Shown: one piece after another, positions 63,501 through 64,000 of the stretch
Position numbering within the stretch: position 1 is the stretch's first letter
How the letters are laid out: each line of letters opens with the position of its first letter
Assembly: GCA_028023455.1 (NCBI GenBank)
Contig: JAQFVV010000321.1
Coordinates: 310,001-374,000 of the forward strand
Direction of reading: 5' to 3'
Length of the DNA: 64,000 nucleotides
From: Epiperipatus broadwayi
Taxonomy: Eukaryota; Onychophora; Udeonychophora; Euonychophora; Peripatidae
Notes under the pieces: generated by a model
Databases searched by the model: none
Seen by the model: the letters and a program-made list of their open reading frames with translations, nothing else
Told to the model about the DNA's origin: nothing
Program-made: the position numbers and the translations under genes

Positions 63501-63841
63501 TGGAGAAAGAAAGTCTTTGAAAAAGAGTGTTGAAATTGAAACTTCAGATTAATTAATTAAATCTGAGTAATGCAAAAAATAAATGTATAAGGAGTTGATT
63601 TACTAAATATTAAATAATATGCAAAGTTATATTCAAATAATTATTAAAGTTGTAATTATAAATTTATAAAATAATTATTATAAAATCAGGTAATAAAATA
63701 TTTACCAACCTCTTTGAACTGCTTTATATATTCTTTATTTTTTTCATTCTGATCGACAATTTCACTGAAAAGAAAATCGCAGACTTTAGAAATGTATTGT
63801 GAGTTTGGAGTTTCAGCGAAACGTTCGTTAACTTCCGCCAT
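36441..63841 (-). CDS. NSL1: NSL1-like kinetochore protein, complete five-exon gene
   Basis: NSL1 is one of the four MIS12-complex subunits that link centromeric chromatin to the NDC80 complex (known for the family). Five exons (63841-63710, 57050-56975, 51273-51113, 42546-42436, 36572-36441) splice with consistent phases 0, 1, 0, 0 into 203 codons from ATG to TAG. The order of segments matches vertebrate NSL1 as I recall it: an N-terminal helical part (KVCDFLFSEIV), a linker, the segment FVQLNKKLNQVVLPQLNEVI followed by TTRKRKIYP (human has ATKRKQYP), then KERATMTTSLPKLLDR (human AMKSLPALIEQ). It is rich in charged residues and looks alpha-helical or coiled-coil; there is no signal peptide or membrane segment. 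It is shorter than human NSL1, mainly at the C-terminus. Gene structure is well supported; the family name rests on motif-level similarity and is less certain. Confidence 0.78.
37001..37090 (+). repeat. SINE-like unit with tRNA-type boxes
   Basis: TAGCGTAGTGT (37006-37016) resembles an A-box and TTTGTATCCAGG (37052-37063) a B-box. A T/A-rich tail follows. It is related to the minus-strand unit at 30.3 kb. Confidence 0.5.
37389..37471 (+). repeat. tRNA-Leu/Ser-like sequence, probably a SINE head
   Basis: 83 bases fold partly as a type II tRNA. The acceptor strands GCATTGG/CTGATGC pair over 7 bp with two wobbles. The A-box TGGTCGAGAGG (37396-37406) and B-box GGTTCGCGTCC (37451-37461) are near-canonical. 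The T-stem has one mismatch, and the anticodon arm ACTGCC/GGCAGT has an abnormal loop with a bulge. It is followed by TATGACACTTAAAC and an A-run. The abnormal anticodon arm and A-tail favour a SINE or tRNA pseudogene over a working tRNA. Confidence 0.65.
38340..39395 (+). mobile_element. RTE-like LINE, EN-to-linker part
   Basis: Colinear with 59.56-60.88 kb. 38.35 kb corresponds to the EN segment YYK(S/G)(I/T)N, 38.70-38.80 kb to the IINSFFEKN...WKH region, and 38869-39380 to the linker before RT. It contains stops and one degenerated interval (38.46-38.69 kb). It probably belongs to the same insertion as 40.95-42.26 kb. Confidence 0.75.
39480..39640 (+). repeat. Dispersed repeat shared with 55.9 kb
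   Basis: Shares ATATTTCCAGA(A/C)TAGTT, a TTTTGAATCTGG-like segment and GGATCTAATGC with 55.89-55.99 kb. The TTGAATC segment resembles a B-box; a SINE is possible. Confidence 0.45.
39818..39875 (-). mobile_element. RTE-like 3' end with (ATC)n tail
   Basis: The - strand reads TCCTGTAGTGGATTGATAATGG followed by (TGA)n. This resembles the 3' end of the + strand copy at 62.3 kb (CTGCAGTGGACTGACAATGG). It is a short 5'-truncated insertion in opposite orientation. Confidence 0.6.
40950..42265 (+). mobile_element. RTE-like LINE, RT-to-C-terminus part, FADD intact
   Basis: Colinear with 61.0-62.3 kb. It has the RT entry (41.12 kb), palm strand and the catalytic box F-A-D-D encoded at 41554-41565, followed by the C-terminal helices and a degenerated 3' end near 42.2 kb. 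Stops and frameshifts make it inactive although the catalytic box survives. Confidence 0.75.
42436..42546 (-). CDS. NSL1: NSL1-like exon 4
   Basis: 37 codons in phase 0, from KNLKICLKKEQIPS to DLRESIKERATMTT. The acceptor ATTATAAAG has a poor pyrimidine tract; the donor is GTAAGT. The following TE-rich intron is 5.9 kb. Confidence 0.74.
43769..44250. mobile_element. Penelope-like terminal sequence in inverted arrangement
   Basis: Inverted arms around about 44.02-44.06 kb, homologous to the large inverted repeat at 19.56-20.47 kb. It contains GAAAATCTGATGACAGAATG (44021-44040). It runs into the 3' end of the Penelope-like frame on the - strand, whose last codons lie inside the right arm. Confidence 0.7.
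44194..45099 (-). pseudogene. Penelope-like element ORF: RT C-terminal part plus GIY-YIG start
   Basis: A 301-codon uninterrupted frame. Residues 1-15 include CYVDIFIAA, the RT catalytic region; Penelope RTs normally have YVDD, so one Asp codon is missing. Next comes VKYLDLKMHM and LTKPIHIRCHIHHQS (the F-LDL / KPTHT-YIH region), then RILLPYIRNIHKYL and LNNTKDQL (thumb and linker). Last, AVYNITCLYDKCLASYYGET resembles the GIY-YIG entry (usual IYKI-C--C---YIGET). The RT fingers and palm upstream are lost where the sequence abuts a LINE scrap at 45.1 kb. The end is fused to the element's inverted terminus. Long and open, so relatively young, but not functional as an RT. Confidence 0.75.
45105..45330 (+). 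mobile_element. LINE C-terminal scrap
   Basis: The + frame gives AGYLEDKMLGKRARGRSRIS, then FSYADMKRIAKDRPTWLQ. This matches the usual non-LTR ORF end G-GKR-RGR-R--Y...Y-EMK-LA-DR--W. It abuts, in opposite orientation, the truncated RT of the Penelope-like element. Confidence 0.65.
49297..49579. mobile_element. hAT-like MITE, ~283 bp, older
   Basis: It starts CAGAGCTGTTCAAATCATTG and ends TGGATTACTGAAAGTAGGAT plus AGCCCT, with TGTGGC / TGTGGCCC just inside both ends. This is the layout of hAT MITEs with CAGAGGTGTCAAACTCATT-type ends. No matching 8-bp flanks remain. Confidence 0.5.
51113..51273 (-). CDS. NSL1: NSL1-like exon 3
   Basis: 161 bases between acceptor AACATTTTCAG and perfect donor GTAAGT. 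It encodes ECEHEFVQLNKKLNQVV, then LPQLNEVIESTTRKRKIYP and AQYSEHHRKQLKQQYYDV. This is the best-conserved part: the RKRKIYP segment aligns with the KRKQYP of vertebrate NSL1 and is followed by a basic helix. Confidence 0.82.
51368..51386. repeat. C-run
   Basis: A C homopolymer followed by CACCC and an A-run. Similar G-runs on the + strand occur near 13.28 and 21.91 kb. All are intronic or intergenic. Confidence 0.8.
52127..52310 (-). mobile_element. Foldback repeat with hammerhead-like core
   Basis: Arms 52127-52174 and 52255-52310 are inverted copies (AAATAAAACAAACTAACTCC and its complement). The loop region on the - strand (52241-52206) reads TTTGAAAAAG, then stem GACTAT/ATAGTC with a 5-base loop, then GAAACGTT. 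This is the CTGAAGA-stem-GAAAC order of Penelope-type hammerheads with changes in the first box (TTGAAAA). Confidence 0.65.
52920..54480. other. GC-enriched block, probably an old element
   Basis: Compared with its flanks the block is clearly richer in G and C, and has a few distinctive words (GAGGGCGCCACTAG near 52.96 kb, TTAGCCCGGAAAAG near 53.40 kb). No open frame or terminal repeats could be assigned on either strand. Confidence 0.3.
55725..56000. repeat. Composite of two dispersed repeat families
   Basis: 55.73-55.88 kb is a single-arm copy of the ATCAATGGATGC family seen as foldbacks at 14.75 and 59.7 kb. 55.89-55.99 kb is the family seen at 39.5 kb, with GCCTTGAATCCGAGG and TTAGGATCTAATGC. 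Finding them side by side suggests they form one larger unit. Confidence 0.55.
56975..57050 (-). CDS. NSL1: NSL1-like exon 2
   Basis: 76 bases after the strong acceptor TTTCTGTTGCAG and before donor GTGAGA. It reads LFINNLYENLHIEENQKEM and HSERKS, and ends in phase 1. Exon 3 starts with the two bases that complete a Glu codon. It lies about 290 bases from a Penelope-like fragment at 57.34 kb. Confidence 0.75.
57338..57751 (-). pseudogene. Penelope-like GIY-YIG endonuclease fragment
   Basis: A 137-codon frame. It contains SVCIYKYKC, which fits the GIY strand, joined directly to ALKKRIQEH, which fits the helix after the YIG strand, so the YIG segment itself seems deleted. It continues VFVEHAAICNGDFCFD, then HVENDLKKRKIKKSYFI and NNVLNKQ. 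These fit the SA-A-H-----H-F-F, E-----R---E---I and LN pattern of GIY-YIG domains on Penelope-like elements. This is a separate copy from the one at 44.2-45.1 kb. Confidence 0.6.
58970..59165. other. GC-richer patch with short inverted words
   Basis: Contains GATTCCTCTTGGGGTCCTTA followed by AAGGAATCGAGCAGGGC, i.e. GATTCC/GGAATC inverted around a short loop. The nature is unknown; a SINE piece is possible. Confidence 0.25.
59395..62335 (+). mobile_element. RTE-like LINE, fullest copy (EN, RT, C-terminus)
   Basis: The EN start TYNCRSLSSEEKL is near 59.42 kb. Next come RRKGEETIDLK (59.52 kb), IQVYASTSSHSNEVVED (59.91 kb), and MGDISARIGKQ with RKWIWKHPNEAYSRIFDYIL (60.00-60.24 kb). RT entry GKAPGNDGI is at 60.96 kb, the palm region near 61.33 kb and VRQGDSISPKLF near 61.49 kb. 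The C-terminal 119 codons at 61684-62043 include YKYLGQI and MERWMLGVT. The end is ILQWTDNG at about 62.29-62.31 kb. The expected FADD box is deleted (61.59-61.62 kb). Stops and frameshifts occur, and a foldback is inserted in the EN region at 59.69-59.88 kb. Confidence 0.85.
59686..59895. mobile_element. Foldback insertion nested in the LINE EN domain, 13-bp TSD
   Basis: The LINE frame breaks at 59685 and resumes at 59896. TTAATAGCAGATA is present at both sides (59673-59685 and 59883-59895). The insert has 70-bp arms, 59731-59799 and 59815-59885, around a 15-base loop. It shares AATCAATGGATGCCAGAA with the families at 14.8 and 55.8 kb. A 13-bp duplication fits target-primed reverse transcription better than a cut-and-paste transposase. 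Confidence 0.85.
62336..63709. other. No gene found
   Basis: AT-rich intronic DNA with A- and T-runs near 63.45-63.49 kb; nothing recognised. Confidence 0.5.
63710..63841 (-). CDS. NSL1: NSL1-like exon 1 (start codon)
   Basis: 44 codons. They begin MAEVNERFAETPNSQYISK at ATG 63841-63839 and end YIKQFKE. The ATG is the first in frame. The donor used here, GTTGGT (63709 downwards), is weak. A better-looking donor GTAAAT lies five bases further on, but using it puts the next exon into a frame with a stop after three codons. The local base composition is less AT-rich than the flanks, as expected for an exon. Confidence 0.78.
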
Positions 63842-64000
63842 ATCTAACATGAAGTTGTTTTAAACTTTTTATACGTAGGAAGTTTTTGCTTCATTAGAAA
63901 GACTGTGTAAATATTCGGTATGTTTATTGTCGGTAATAACATTGATTTTACTAGTAGTTAAAATTCTTAAATAAAAATAAATGATATAATTTTGTTTTAT
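63842..64000 (-). promoter_or_regulatory. 5' flank of the NSL1-like gene
   Basis: The sequence just upstream of the NSL1-like ATG should hold its 5' UTR and core promoter. I see no clear TATA box at a defined spacing and no further frame; the call rests on position only. Confidence 0.3.

Larger units (their letters stand above)
57051..63709 (-). other. NSL1-like intron 1 (6.7 kb)
   Basis: It holds a Penelope-like GIY-YIG fragment (57.34-57.75 kb), a GC-richer stretch (58.98-59.16 kb) of unknown nature, and the fullest RTE-like copy (59.40-62.33 kb) with a foldback nested in it. The parts 57.8-58.9 and 62.35-63.70 kb are AT-rich with nothing recognised. Confidence 0.75.

Noticed and set aside
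1-64000. CRISPR array, rRNA, bacterial operon or riboswitch
   Set aside because: No regularly spaced repeats, ribosomal sequence or prokaryotic signals; intron structure shows a eukaryotic genome.

Overview
The window is animal (metazoan) nuclear DNA. It is strongly AT-rich, has split genes with GT-AG introns of several kilobases, and is filled with decayed retrotransposons and DNA transposons. There is no operon structure, rRNA or CRISPR array. The mix of repeats (RTE-like LINEs with an EN domain, Penelope-like elements, hAT MITEs, tRNA-derived SINEs) suggests an invertebrate with a repeat-rich genome. I cannot name the species from the sequence.

Two host genes can be assembled from short exons, and they point at each other. 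On the + strand, three exons (16049-16249, 30524-30651, 34139-34235) join in phase. They encode all but the N-terminus of COA8 (APOPT1), a mitochondrial cytochrome c oxidase assembly factor. Its first exon, which should carry the mitochondrial targeting sequence, was not found and may lie upstream of the window. On the - strand, five exons (63841-63710, 57050-56975, 51273-51113, 42546-42436, 36572-36441) give a complete 203-residue protein. It resembles NSL1, a subunit of the MIS12 kinetochore complex. The two stop codons are about 2.2 kb apart, tail to tail. The gene products are not known to work together.

The rest is introns and intergenic DNA made largely of mobile-element remains. One RTE-like family is present in at least three or four + strand pieces: 4.0-5.3 kb, 38.3-39.4 plus 40.9-42.3 kb (probably one split copy), and 59.4-62.3 kb (the fullest). 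Other LINE remnants lie at 8.9-9.35 (+), 9.5-11.7 (-), 28.8-30.0 (+) and 45.1-45.3 kb (+). Penelope-like elements supply a 301-codon RT/GIY-YIG fragment at 44.2-45.1 kb (-) and a second GIY-YIG fragment at 57.3-57.75 kb (-).

Several long foldback repeats (14.1, 14.75, 19.6-20.5, 35.15-35.44, 43.8-44.2, 52.1-52.3 and 59.7-59.9 kb) form hairpins or near-palindromes. Two of them (14.1 and 52.2 kb) contain a CTGA-stem-GAAAC pattern like the hammerhead-ribozyme motifs known from Penelope-like termini. A weaker relative of the pattern occurs in the 20/44 kb family. A 399-bp hAT-type MITE with an intact 8-bp target duplication is at 5402-5800.

No clearly new biological system was found. The most interesting leads are the foldback family with ribozyme-like cores and the clean nested insertion at 59.7 kb.
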